This document shows positions 35,360-45,743 of a stretch of 64,000 nucleotides of DNA, piece after piece (the first letter of the stretch is position 1; every line of letters starts with the position of its first letter). The stretch spans positions 175,971 to 239,970 of the forward strand of contig MU006102.1 in the NCBI GenBank assembly GCA_010093705.1, written 5' to 3'. A model generated the notes under the pieces. That model worked only from the letters and a program-made list of their open reading frames with translations. It was not told the DNA's origin and ran no database searches. Position numbers and translations under genes: made by a program. This DNA comes from Patellaria atrata CBS 101060. Taxonomy: Eukaryota; Ascomycota; Dothideomycetes; Patellariales; Patellariaceae.

Positions 35360-36072
35360 ATTTATAACAACTACCGTTGCCGCAAAATTATCACCGTGTC
35401 TTCAATTCAAAATCTATGTCACATTGAGGAACGGAGCCGGAGTTCTGTAGTTACCAGCACGATTTGATGAGACATGATGATCATACTCCATGGCATGGTA
35501 AGGCGTTCGAACATTATACATCGTGTTTCTCATTATCTTATAGCGTTTCATTTTACATTACACCTGTCTCGATCGGTGTTATGTCGAACAGGACTAGGAC
35601 AGGCATCAAAGAGGAGCACAATTTCTACAATTCATGTTATATAGACTTAAGGGGTTCTTGCCAAGGCTATACTTGGACTGTAAGATAAGGTCAACAGCAT
35701 ACTTGTTCAACAGATATTAGAAAGTTCAAGTCTCAAACTTTATAGTTTGAGACTGTCGCATGGATTTATCGTGCTCCGGCGAGTTGAGGTTTGAATAGTG
35801 GTGGTGTCTTAGGGATTCATCAGGATGAGTGTTTGTCTTTCTTGAGTGGTGAGGTGCGGCTCTGATCGGTCAATGACGGAAGGAGCAATGATCGGCAACT
35901 CCGCATTCCCTGAACTCACACAAGGCTTCCATATGCTCATGCTTCACCACTACCACTTATCAGCAACATTTAGAACCGTCCAGATATTTTTGTGGCTCAT
36001 TCACGTCAAGCAAATAATCCTACCTCCTCTAGTTCATCAGTGAATATAGCATCAGCGTCGCTCATCCGCCGC
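35360..36072. other. Intergenic between ITC1 and SGF73
   Basis: About 700 bp between two genes on the plus strand; 3' UTR of ITC1 and promoter of SGF73. No supported frame. Confidence 0.5.
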
Positions 36073-37582
36073 ATGTCGTCAAGCACTAACGGAGCGCGCA
36101 AAGGTATCTCACTACTTTTCCACGCTTTCTACCAAAGAGTCACTTCGTAACTTCCAATATAGCTCCACCAAAACCCATACCCCCTCCAACGAAGCTCAGC
36201 CTAGGCAGGAAAGTAAAAGATGCTGCGCAGGAAGAGTTCTCTGATGTCATCGGCAAGGCAGGCACAATCAAGATCAAGAAGCCCGGCGTAAAGCAGACAA
36301 AGCCTGGAAATTGGAAGGAGAGCGAAATAATCGATCCTAACAAGAACGATGATGCTCCCACAAAACCAGATGGTGCTGATTCACCTCTCGTCAATCCCAT
36401 AGATCCCAGTATTGCCATTGCTTTCCCTACCGGTAAACCGCTGGAAGACAAGATCGACACCGTGCAATGTAAACATTGCAAACGTCCCGTGCTGAAGGCA
36501 ACTGCTACAAAACATATTCAAGATTGTCTAGCAAAGAAACAAGAGAAGCAAAGGAAGAAGAAAGAAGCTAAAGAGGCGAAGGATGCTGCACTGCGTAAGG
36601 AAAAGGGACTCGATAAGGCTAGTGAGGCTGGTGATGATATGGAGACCAACAATGGTCCTATCAATTCCAAAACCAATAGTGCTCGTAAGTCTGCTGCGAA
36701 AGGTGCCATAGCCGACGATACCGCGAAGAAGGGAAAGAAGCGAAAGGCAGAGGGTGATGCAGAGAAAGCACCAAATGCCAAGAAAAAGAAAAAGGATGAG
36801 CCTAAAGTCAAGGTACCGAAACCGAAGGGCCCAGTTGATGTAGAGAAGCAATGCGGTGTTCCACTACCCAATGGAGCTCTTTGTGCACGCTCGTTGACCT
36901 GTAAAAGCCATTCGATGGGAGCAAAGAGAGCAGTACCGGGACGGAGCCTTCCGTATGATCGGTTACTAGCTCTCTACCAGCAGAAGAATCAAGCCAAGCA
37001 ACAACGTGCGTTTCCGTTCTTAGTATTCTTGTATTCGTCAGTTGTAGCCATATCTAACACGTTCATCAAACTACAGGAGCAGCAATCGACGCCAACGCAC
37101 CCCTAGCCGATGACTTCGCCACCTCCGGTCCCGTAGACAGTGAGGAAGAGAAGGAACTGGTCATGGCAGCGATATCACGTGCACGTCCTCAGCCTCTCGC
37201 TACGAGATCATACATTTCCACTCGTTCAAGGTATCAATACATTCGCATGAAAGACATGCTACACAACGCATTAGGAGGCAGTCGTGGTGCAGGACTGTTC
37301 GCCACTGGCCCACAAGAGCCTGGTCACGGCAATCGAGGCTTAAGCCTTGGGGTTTTTGGGTCGGGGTTAGGCTCTGGACATCCTAGCGGGTTGGATACGT
37401 CTGTAAGCGGAATCTCTGGCTTTGGCGCTAATGGATACGTTGCAAGTCCCCTCAATAGTGCGGGATTGGATTCTGCTGGCTTTGAAAGTCATTCAAGAAG
37501 GAGCAGCGTTGCTGGACCAAGGGTGATGGTTCCTGTACCTCAAAGTCGGAAACAGAGCCTTGCAGCAAGCGGAACAGCTTGA
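36073..37582 (+). CDS. SGF73: SAGA complex subunit Sgf73 (ataxin-7 / SCA7 domain)
   Basis: Anchors the deubiquitinase module (Ubp8-Sgf11-Sus1) to SAGA. Exons 36073-36103, 36163-37005, 37077-37582; 1380 bases, 459 residues. The first exon (MSSSTNGARK) joins AAAG|GTATCT...ATATAG|CT. An N-terminal zinc-binding element is seen in VQCKHCKRPVLKATATKHIQ (C-x2-C ... H), and the SCA7 domain in EKQCGVPLPNGALCARSLTC followed by KSHSMGAKRAVPGRS. A lysine-rich segment between them is disordered and probably a nuclear signal. The third exon carries RYQYIRMKDMLHNAL, then a Gly/Ser-rich tail. A reading that starts at the ATG in VQCKHC (near 36462) would lose the N-terminal third and is not preferred. Confidence 0.92.
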
Positions 37583-38141
37583 GTCTTTCCTTTCATTCAT
37601 GTTTACGGCCTAATTCCTTTATTGTGTAAGGTGGTATCATGGAGTATTGGGACATAGAAATTGAAGGGCATACTACAGGCTACGGGGAATTTGTATGAGT
37701 ACTGGATTAGCATTGGGATGGTGTTTCTTGGGACATTATGGAGAATGGGAATGGTGTTTGAATTGCTCTTACGGATAGGCTGTTGTTAAGCCTGGAGCAG
37801 CAGAGACACCTTTGACATCTTTGGCACTCTCGTATGTACCTTTGAGGGAGTAGGTATACGGTACCTTCGGTACGGGGGAGAGATTAGATAAGATGAATGT
37901 AATCAGGTCGGATGAAAGAAATTCCAGATCCGAATCCCGTGCGATCGCGCAATCACTTTTGGCGCGATATACGCCTTTCGGTTGCGAACGCAGCAAAGCA
38001 CAGATTCAGGACTGGCAGGTATAACTTTGGCTGACAAAACTTCGCAATGGCGTCAATATCAGCCCTGTTGCTTTTCCTCACTGAATCTCATTCTCCTTCT
38101 CCTCCACATTATCAATCCCCTCCTACCTCATTCCAACCACC
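37583..38141. other. Intergenic between SGF73 and the O-acyltransferase gene
   Basis: 560 bp, tandem genes. The last 60 bases before the next ATG are CT-rich (TCTCCTTCTCCTCC-like), as in fungal leaders. No gene seen. Confidence 0.5.
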
Positions 38142-39806
38142 ATGAGCCTCACCAAAAGGGTCTTTATTCCTTCAAAGCTCAGTATTATCATACCACGTCC
38201 TACTCCGTCTAGGTCCCTGCCGAAGCCCCTCTCCACTCGTCATAAATCACATCAGGCAGCTCGTAGAATACATCAAAATGCTCCTAAGAAAGCACAAGCT
38301 GCTCAAGCCGTAGCACCGGAACCACCTTCCTTTGACTCTTCCAATCCCGCTCTATCATTTCCCTGTCTAGATGCTATTGAATCGAGGTCCGCAAATCTCT
38401 TCAAACGAAGTCAGAACTCGGGCCCTGAGCCCTCGTACACAACCGGCGCGCATATAAACTTCCATTCCAACGAACCCTTGCTATTGGATTGGGGAGGGAT
38501 ATTGCCCGAGTTTGATATTGCGTATGAGACGTGGGGTGAGTTGAATCAGGACAAGAGTAACGCTATTCTACTGTATACTGGTCTTTCTGCGTCAAGCCAT
38601 GCGCACAGCACGGCGGCCAACCCGAAGCCTGGATGGTGGGAGAAGTTCATTGGCCCTAGTAGACCATTGGATACGGATCGGTATTTCGTGATATGTACAA
38701 ATGTCATTGGAGGTTGCTATGGCTCGACGGGACCTTCGTCTATAGACCCAGCGAATGGAGAGAGATACGCCACGAGGTTCCCGATATTGACGATGGATGA
38801 TATGGTTCGTGCACAATTCAGGCTCCTGGATTCCCTAGGCATCAATAAGTTATACGCCAGTGTCGGTTCTAGTATGGGAGGGATGCAAAGTCTAGCTTCT
38901 GGCATTCTCTTCCCAGAGCGTGTTGGCCGTATCGCCAGTATAAGTGGCTGTGCACGAAGTCACCCATATAGTATCGCAATGCGGCACACACAACGGCAAG
39001 GTAGGAAAGAGCACCACTCCTCTCAATACATCCTTCTAATAACTCACATAGTTCTCATGATGGACCCCGCCTGGTCTCGAGGTTTTTACTATGACTCCAT
39101 ACCCCCGCATATAGGCATGAAGCTCGCCCGCGAGATCGCAACCGTGACCTACCGCAGCGGACCTGAGTGGGAGCAGCGTTTCGGACGCCGCCGCGCCGAT
39201 CCCTCGCGCCCACCTGCACTATGTCCCGATTTCCTGATCGAGACGTACCTCGATCACGCCGGCGAGAAGTGGTGTCTGGAATACGACGCCAACAGTCTCC
39301 TCTACGTCTCCAAAGCCATGGATCTCTTCGATCTCGGTGCGGAGAACCAAGCTCGGTTAAGAGAAAGTAGGAACAAGAATCAAGGCAGATTGGAGCGCTT
39401 CTTGGAGAAGGGCGATAGAGGGCAGGGATTCGGGGCTGATGCGTGCAATCTTACGCTCCCGGAGACTCCGTACGAAGAACAGGATCAGGCACAGGCGCAA
39501 TCTGCTGACCCGGTTAAGCCTACCGAGGCTTCGTCTACCTCTGCGCCACCTGGCTCAGATCCCCCGCAGGATCTCATCAAAGGGCTGAAACCCTTACAGA
39601 ATACCCCGACGCTCGTGTTGGGTGTTGCGAGCGATATCCTCTTCCCAGCATGGCAGCAACGTGAGGTTGCGGAGACGCTAAGACGTGCAGGTAATAGGAA
39701 TATCACGCATGTCGAGCTTGGCGAGGAGAAGAGCCTGTTTGGGCATGATACGTTTTTGTTGGATTTAGAGGGCGTGGGGGGTGCGGTGAAGGAGTTTTTG
39801 GGGTAG
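38142..39806 (+). CDS. cysA: Mitochondrial serine O-acyltransferase of the homoserine-O-acetyltransferase fold (CysA/Cys2 type)
   Basis: Two exons, 38142-39000 and 39052-39806, give 537 residues. The first 50 residues are rich in Arg, Lys and Ser without acids ([20 protein letters not shown]), a mitochondrial targeting sequence. The alpha/beta-hydrolase core is seen in [41 protein letters not shown], nucleophile Ser in GSSMGGMQS, Asp in [12 protein letters not shown], and His in [10 protein letters not shown]. Members activate serine (CysA, Cys2) or homoserine (Met2) for sulphur assimilation. The targeting peptide plus the [22 protein letters not shown] segment made by splicing favour the serine enzyme, but Met2 cannot be fully excluded. 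The intron is 51 bases, divisible by three and free of in-frame stops, so retention would insert 17 residues. Confidence 0.85.
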   Translation: MSLTKRVFIPSKLSIIIPRPTPSRSLPKPLSTRHKSHQAARRIHQNAPKKAQAAQAVAPEPPSFDSSNPALSFPCLDAIESRSANLFKRSQNSGPEPSYTTGAHINFHSNEPLLLDWGGILPEFDIAYETWGELNQDKSNAILLYTGLSASSHAHSTAANPKPGWWEKFIGPSRPLDTDRYFVICTNVIGGCYGSTGPSSIDPANGERYATRFPILTMDDMVRAQFRLLDSLGINKLYASVGSSMGGMQSLASGILFPERVGRIASISGCARSHPYSIAMRHTQRQGRKEHHSSQYILLITHIVLMMDPAWSRGFYYDSIPPHIGMKLAREIATVTYRSGPEWEQRFGRRRADPSRPPALCPDFLIETYLDHAGEKWCLEYDANSLLYVSKAMDLFDLGAENQARLRESRNKNQGRLERFLEKGDRGQGFGADACNLTLPETPYEEQDQAQAQSADPVKPTEASSTSAPPGSDPPQDLIKGLKPLQNTPTLVLGVASDILFPAWQQREVAETLRRAGNRNITHVELGEEKSLFGHDTFLLDLEGVGGAVKEFLG

Positions 39807-40776
39807 AGAAACCATATCAGCTCCCACTACTGGAATAGGGGATGAGATATAAGCCCTGATTTTTTTTTTATCGAGGATGTTCCACCGCACCAACCTGGTT
39901 CGATAACCCGTCATTTTATATGTTGGCTGGCGATTTGAGAAATATTTTATCACCTCTTGATCTTGTAAACGGTCTGCTTGGTATTATTACTACACCCTAG
40001 TCATCTCAAATTCTAGTCCCTCGCGTCGTGGGCTTTATACTCGGCTCGAGGTATCATCACCACCTCAAGCATAGCATTTACAGAGTCTATCGTAACCCGT
40101 CTTCGCGAAGTGGACATATGCCCCCAAAGTGTCCACTTGAGAACCTGATATATTAGACGCGTTCAGTACCGTACGGTACGTACCGCCCTCCCCCCAAAAC
40201 CCGGTTATAGGAAAATGGGAACGTTTTCCTCTCACGAAATAAGCGGCTTAAGTTGGGGCTCAGACGTCTCTGAGGTGTGTACCATACACACACCTAGAAC
40301 GAAATCGGAGACATTTAGATCTATACTGTAGTGATGTGGGGGTTCTGGTCCCTTCGTACTGTACTGTACCACTACTCACTTTCCTCACATACTCGCACGT
40401 CCGAATTAACTTGCAGATTGTAACGTTGGAGGAGTGATGGTTTGGATAGCTGCACTGTACAGTATAGTATAGTACAGGACGGGCGAGCCTTATAGCTGGA
40501 CGAGAGCTCCGTGCGATTTAGGGGTTCAGTATGGTATTTTGGACCTGAGGTACGGTTGGGGATTTTGCGTACGTTTCCAGCTTCTCGTACCGAAGTTGAG
40601 GGATAGGCGTACAGTAGACAAGGTATATCACGATGAAGCCGGGACGGCAGCATTACCGATAGGTGTGTGTGTGTAAATCGTACAATGAAATCCTCTTTAG
40701 CAGTACACCCTATTCGCACCCAAACCATGCATATATTGGAGTGAAGTAAAGCGCACCCATAAAGCCCGCCTTCCAT
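39807..40776. other. Convergent intergenic region, GTAC-rich
   Basis: Lies between the 3' ends of cysA and VMS1. Between about 40165 and 40620 GTAC tetranucleotides are frequent, including the 12-bp palindrome TACCGTACGGTA near 40168-40179 and CTGTACTGTACC near 40360. A hairpin is at 40273-40295. No gene recognised. Confidence 0.5.
40273..40295. repeat. Perfect 8-bp inverted repeat (hairpin)
   Basis: AGGTGTGT at 40273-40280 and ACACACCT at 40288-40295 with a seven-base loop; in the convergent 3' region, so it could act in 3' end formation (inference). Confidence 0.7.
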
Positions 40777-42856
40777 CTACCTCTGCAACCTCTTTAACCG
40801 TTCCTCCGCCGCCCTCGCCCTCCTCTCCCTCTCAAGCCTCATCCTCATCTCCGGCGTCATGCCCCTCGCCTCCTCCTCCCTCTTCTCCGCGCCCGTCTTC
40901 TCCACCACCGGCGCGCCTAGCTTCCTCCCCTTCCCGACTTTCCTCTCTCGTCTCTCTTGCTCTTCCCTCTCCGTCTCGACGCGCAAGCGCTCCATCTCCG
41001 TTGTCCGCCTTTGAGTTTCCTCTCGTTCTTCCTCCTCGCGCTCTCGTGCATCCCGGGCGTCTGCTTCCGCTTTCGTGATTGGCGACGGAACGGCAGCGGC
41101 GACCCAGTCCCATGTCTCTTCGCCGAGGACGCTGCGCGCGACTCTGAATGCGTCTCTTGTCGGCCTGTCGCCGGCAATTTCGAACGCGGTTCTGTCCTCC
41201 AAGTTTCTAAGTGTTGGATCGGCGGCTGCTTTTAGGAGTAGGGCTGAGACGATAACGGTAGAGTTGAGGGAAGCGGCGAGATGGAGGGGAGCCGGCGCGT
41301 GGTAGTGTTCTTTTGTGTCTCTGGGATGGAAGAGGAAGTTAGGGGAAAGGGAGTTGGTGGTGAGATAAGTGAGGAGGGCAGGGGCTTTGGAGCGGCGGAT
41401 CAGGGCCTGGATTTGGGACGTATGGAGGGCGGCTGCTTGTTCTTCGGCGGAAAGGGTGGGTTTGGAGGGTTTAGATGATGAAGCGGAAGGCGTTGGTGTG
41501 CTAGAGTTTTCAGAGGTTTGCTGCTGTTGTTGAAGTGCGGCTTGGTCGACGTTGCTCACTTTAATACGAGTGAGTTCGACAAAGGAGCGCATGAGCTCCG
41601 CTTGCGTCGCACGGCGGGTAGAGAAAGGAAACCCGCGATTTCGAGGGTCATTGTTGCGGAGGACCTGACCTTCGTATGGTCCGAAGAGAGTGCGGCGGTT
41701 TGTGCTCCCTGTTGCGCGGATGAAGCAGAATTCGGCGGCATCGATGAGTGATTTCCATTCACTAAGCAGCTCACGTACCTCATTTGTGAGGGCCGCTTCA
41801 TTGTATCGGCGGAGTGAAGAACCGGCAGAATGAGCGTTTCCTTTTGAATTGTCGTTTGCGGACTGTGAGCCTCCTTGCTTTCGCCGTGTTGTGTAGCGGT
41901 GGAAAGTCTTGTGGGCCAAAACTGTAGCGGCACGCTCTCCCGTGTGAGACTTGCTAGATTTGGGCGCTAATGCTACGACCATAGCAGCAAAGTGTCCACC
42001 TCCTATCATACAAAGAAAGTAATGTGGACCAATATTGGAAGTAGGGAGAGATACGCCGCCTCCAATTACAGCAATTGGTTTCTTTGGGTGTGCAGTTGGA
42101 GCTAGCTGCTTTTTGCGGATCGTTTCGACCAGAGTAGAAGCATCCTCTTGCTCAGCATCACTAAATATCGCACGGTATATACCCAGGGATGTGTCTTCTG
42201 GTAGTCCCGGGGATGTGAACCATAGCAGCGGGGGTTTCCCCGAACCCCGCTTGCGTTTTTTTGAGGCGAACTCGTCGAAGTCTGGTGCTGATATTTTGGC
42301 TTGCTTTTTCAAAAGTGCACTGAGTGTAGTCTCTTTGCTTCGTTGTCCAATGCCGTCATCTTCGTCACTCTTGGAATCAGAGGAATCGGAGCCTGATATA
42401 CTTTCATCCAAGTCTAAAGACCCCTTAGCTATGTGGTCGAAGCTGCCTTGGACTATTACATACCTTCAACCAACTTCTCAAACTCGTACTCACTCACAGG
42501 TTGTAATCTTTTCATCTTTTGTTTAAGATTATAACCGTGTAAGTCTGACCGGACATGACTTCGTTGCTCCTGTAGATTCGGGAATGCGAGGTTGCAGAGA
42601 TTACAGGACGTAGCGGTTGTAGCCACGGCATCTTGTGCTTCTACCGTTTCTGATATTCTTGAAGATCTATGCAGAGGTTCTGAAGGTATTAGATTAACTG
42701 GCAGTTCCGTCTGTTCTTTGAGAGTTAAGGTGACTAGAAGTTCTTCGGGAAGGTCAAACACTGCGGATTCAATTAGCTATTGTGACTAGTAGTAAGTATC
42801 GAAAGACTTGTACCGTAAAGAGGACGTCGAAGTAGATCGTCAACTTCTGAAGCCAT
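40777..42856 (-). CDS. VMS1: Vms1/ANKZF1 peptidyl-tRNA endonuclease of ribosome quality control
   Basis: Releases nascent chains from stalled 60S ribosomes and acts with Cdc48. Exons 42814-42856, 42464-42760, 40777-42413; 1977 bases, 658 residues, close to yeast Vms1 (632). A C2H2-type zinc finger is at CNLCNLAFPNLQEQRSHVRS. The VLRF1 domain follows (PLLWFTSPGL, FLCMIGGGHFAAMVVAL) and has the eRF1-like loop TTRRKQGGSQSAND with Gln297, matching the catalytic Gln of the family. Ankyrin repeats come next (APLHLAASLNSTVIVSALLL, DPTLRNLEDRTAFEIA), then a long charged coiled coil and a C-terminal Cdc48-binding VIM-like helix (RERRARAAEERLKRLQR). The first exon (MASEVDDLLRRPLY) joins G|GTACAA...CCGCAG|TG. 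Confidence 0.95.
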
Positions 42857-43390
42857 GATAGATCACTAGTCAATTAGTGATGGGATATTATTACGGTTCA
42901 AATAATTTCAAGGAGGATTAAGTTAGAACTTCGTTTGGCGGGGAGATGCCCAACGACGTCAGCAGCCCCTGGCAGCAAAGGTGAATCTGAGTCATGAATA
43001 AGAATTAGTCTAACGTGATTTGGAACTCACGCGTCTTGCTATTTCAGGCACTTCACTTCCATCATCGTCTCCAAAATTTCATATCGCACATGAATTTTCG
43101 AGATTTTTCGTCGAGATCTTAGATATTCGTATCAATTCTTTCCCTGCCAACTTCCAAGCAGTGACCAAAGGATTTCATGCCGTTTAAAGAACAAAATTAC
43201 AGATGCGTCAACGTATAAACTGAGCCTATGACATTCACTCAGGGATGAGATCAATGGATTCATGTCTTTCAAGTATATAGTTCTTACGGCATGCTTTATT
43301 CCGAATACAGTTTCTGATCATCTAATATTACCCACTAGATCTACCTGACAGAAACTGCATCCCCTTTGTTCCCAATATACACCATGCTTC
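42857..43390. other. Intergenic, upstream of VMS1
   Basis: 530 bp between two minus-strand genes; VMS1 promoter and the 3' side of the unrecognised gene. Nothing else seen. Confidence 0.5.
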
Positions 43391-44557
43391 TTATGGAGGA
43401 GTGTCTTTGCGATGAGCATGGACACGACGAGAGAGTTCTAAAATTCTTCTAGCTTCACGTAACTCTTGCTGGAACCGCTCTCCGTCATGATTTTCCGACA
43501 GATGCTTGAGGTAGTCATGGATGTGCTCTGCTCCTCTAAGGGGTCGCTGTATCTGCCTTCGCATATCTTGGATGTCGGCAACTTCAAAACCCACCACCGG
43601 AGTAATACAATGTTTGAACTTTTGAAATATTATGTACGCGACATCTTCATCATCGAATGTCTGTGGAAGATTTACATAATAGAAGACGTCGAGAATCGCA
43701 TTCCAACGATCACGCTGCAAGGCTAGAAAGGGAAGTAAACTTCTGGGACTAGTTCTCCGCGATTCATCACCCGTATTCCGGTCGAACTGGTACTTCGAGA
43801 GCGCTACGAACTTTCTCAGAGCACTTATTGCATCCGCGGGATACTCTGAGAAGAGGACCCACCGGAGTGTTGCTTCCGCTTCTCTCATGATAGCGAAACG
43901 ATCTGTGAGAGGGATTGGATTTTCTATCATCTCTTCATAATCCTTCATCAGTGCATACACGTTACCAATCACAGATATTGCATCCTCAATACACTTCTGC
44001 GCCTCCGATATCATGTCATTAATGCATGACGACCCCCCATCGCTAAGTTTGCGGGCCTCTTCTAGCATAGAGTTCTTTGTATTGTGCATGTCCATCAGTT
44101 TCCTGGTCACCATTTTGGTAGTGAACCTTTCGTGGAACCAAGTAATTAGGACCGCGGTCTTGATTGTATCGTTATTAATACTTTCTAAATCGAGCACTGA
44201 GAGGACCCTTAACTGATCATCGGTCCACCAGTCGTCTTCAGCTTCCCTTCTTGGTCTAATATACATCCATTCCTCATAGCTGTCGTGTTTCCATTTTACT
44301 CTATCTGGCTTATTCCAGTCATTCTTTGGATTCATAAATGGTCCAATGGGTCCGGGACTGCCGATTGAGTTCCCAGACGGTGATGACTGCTGATACTTCG
44401 GTCTTATGGGAAGTACTCGTTGATATGCTGGATTGGGAGCGAAGATTGTGGACCCCGGAGGAAAGACTGGAGCGGAATCTCGCCGATTCTCGGGTCCAGT
44501 GCTACTACGCCTTCTGTTAGATTTCTCTTCTCGTTGATTTGAATTTCTATCACACAT
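43391..44557 (-). CDS. Unrecognised protein, 388 residues
   Basis: Single open frame; I take the first ATG (44557, MCDRNSNQ). An upstream TTG would add 13 residues. I do not recognise the family. The first 95 residues are basic and Pro/Ser-rich, probably disordered. From about residue 100 (KWKHDSYEEWMYIRPRREAE) to the end the protein looks helical and charged, with segments such as DAISVIGNVYALMKDYEEMI, EAEATLRWVLFSEYPADAIS and LLPFLALQRDRWNAILDVFY. No signal peptide, membrane segment or known catalytic motif. A TATATAA on the same strand is 94 bp upstream, and the length without stops supports a real gene. Alone between VMS1 and a noncoding stretch, so context gives no clue. Confidence 0.65.
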   Translation of the reverse strand: MCDRNSNQREEKSNRRRSSTGPENRRDSAPVFPPGSTIFAPNPAYQRVLPIRPKYQQSSPSGNSIGSPGPIGPFMNPKNDWNKPDRVKWKHDSYEEWMYIRPRREAEDDWWTDDQLRVLSVLDLESINNDTIKTAVLITWFHERFTTKMVTRKLMDMHNTKNSMLEEARKLSDGGSSCINDMISEAQKCIEDAISVIGNVYALMKDYEEMIENPIPLTDRFAIMREAEATLRWVLFSEYPADAISALRKFVALSKYQFDRNTGDESRRTSPRSLLPFLALQRDRWNAILDVFYYVNLPQTFDDEDVAYIIFQKFKHCITPVVGFEVADIQDMRRQIQRPLRGAEHIHDYLKHLSENHDGERFQQELREARRILELSRRVHAHRKDTPP

Positions 44558-44650
44558 TTTCAGGTTGTTCTTTCGACGGTAGATTTGGTTTGTCAAGGCT
44601 ATGCAGATTGCATTGAAAATAAGGGAAATTCTCGGTAGGGGTTAAGTGGT

Positions 44651-44657
44651 TTATATA
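44651..44657 (-). promoter_or_regulatory. TATA box of the unrecognised gene
   Basis: TATATAA on the minus strand, 94 bp upstream of the ATG at 44557. Confidence 0.5.
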
Positions 44658-45333
44658 GTACTCAGCTGGAACATCCACAGAGGATCTCAATTGTATTCAA
44701 GGCTTGCTTCCCTGGGTAGCAATCGACTCGCGTTGATTGCAACTTCATTTGCTTCATATCTTGCAGGCCCCAAATAATCATAATCTAACTCTACAACAAA
44801 CTTTCCAGCATCAAATTCAATGCGAGCAATTATCTCTTAGACGACGGACTATTCTCTGAAGGTAAAGCTCACATTCAGGCGAAATCCAGCGTTTCAAAAG
44901 ACATTATCCCCGATGGACTCCTCATATGTAAACATTAAGGGAGCTGTTATTTTAATATCCCCTTCTAAAAAGACCCTAAAAAGATTAAATTTTAAAAAAG
45001 AAATAAAAAGCAAAACAGTTTCCTACCCGCTCCCTATGGGGAAATCGATGGAGCGGCGTGGTGCTTCTGCTTGAGGGCATTATCCTCCCTCTTAAGGTTC
45101 CACTACTCGACCGGTCCGCGGGTCTCTGGAATATAGAAAGAGGTTACGATTTATTTATTCAGCTCTCAATATCAACACCACTCCGAACTCGACTTTTACT
45201 TCCCGCCCCCATTCCTTGGCGGTAGCCCACCAGACTCGCTGGCGGGTAAGAGACGTTCTACCTCATGCAGTTATACGAAACCAGTTTAGCATCCCCTTGA
45301 TCCCACCAGCCTACCTAAACCCTATCCACACAC

Positions 45334-45487
45334 GTACATTCTTCGTAGAACGTCTGCATCGACGCATGCTTGCGCCATAACCAGCAATACATTGGACGCG
45401 AGGTTATGGAACAAGTTAGCGCTGGTATTTATCGTCGAACGTCTGACACGCAAAATCTGGCGCCTTAACCACTCGGCCATCTTGGGG
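45334..45487 (-). repeat. Two diverged copies of a tRNA-like segment
   Basis: On the minus strand the copy at 45426-45487 begins CCCAAGATGGCCGAGTGG and goes on TTAAGGCGCCAGATTT, the 5' half of a class II (Leu/Ser) tRNA including the A box. No pairing acceptor strand or T arm follows, so it is not an intact tRNA. The copy at 45334-45390 aligns along TGGTTA.GGCGC...CAGACGTTC.ACGA..AAT..AC but has lost the GGCCGAG part. Confidence 0.5.
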
Positions 45488-45743
45488 GTGATTGGTTGAT
45501 TTATTTGTTTTTGTGTTAGGGGTGATGGTATGGCGATTGGGGATAGGTATGGCTTTGACTTTGTGTATTATATATTATTTATTCTGTACAAAGACATTTT
45601 ATCTCAATCATCTCTTCAATCCTTGATATTTCACCGATATCGAGGTTCAATCCAAACGCCATACGCTATGCACCGTATATGCTCATCCCAAAGTTCCGAA
45701 CCCCCAAAGCCCCACATCGCCCCCTCTTACCCCTCTCCTACCT

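Larger units (their letters stand above)
44558..45743. other. Intergenic with A-rich block and tRNA-like repeats
   Basis: 1.2 kb between two minus-strand genes. It holds the TATA box of the unrecognised gene, an A-rich block (about 44976-45016) and two related tRNA-like segments (45334-45390 and 45426-45487). Confidence 0.5.

Noticed and set aside
44976-45016. A-rich block considered as a retroposon poly(A) tail
   Set aside because: It lies on the wrong strand and side for the tRNA-like segments to form a tRNA-headed SINE, and no target-site duplication was seen.
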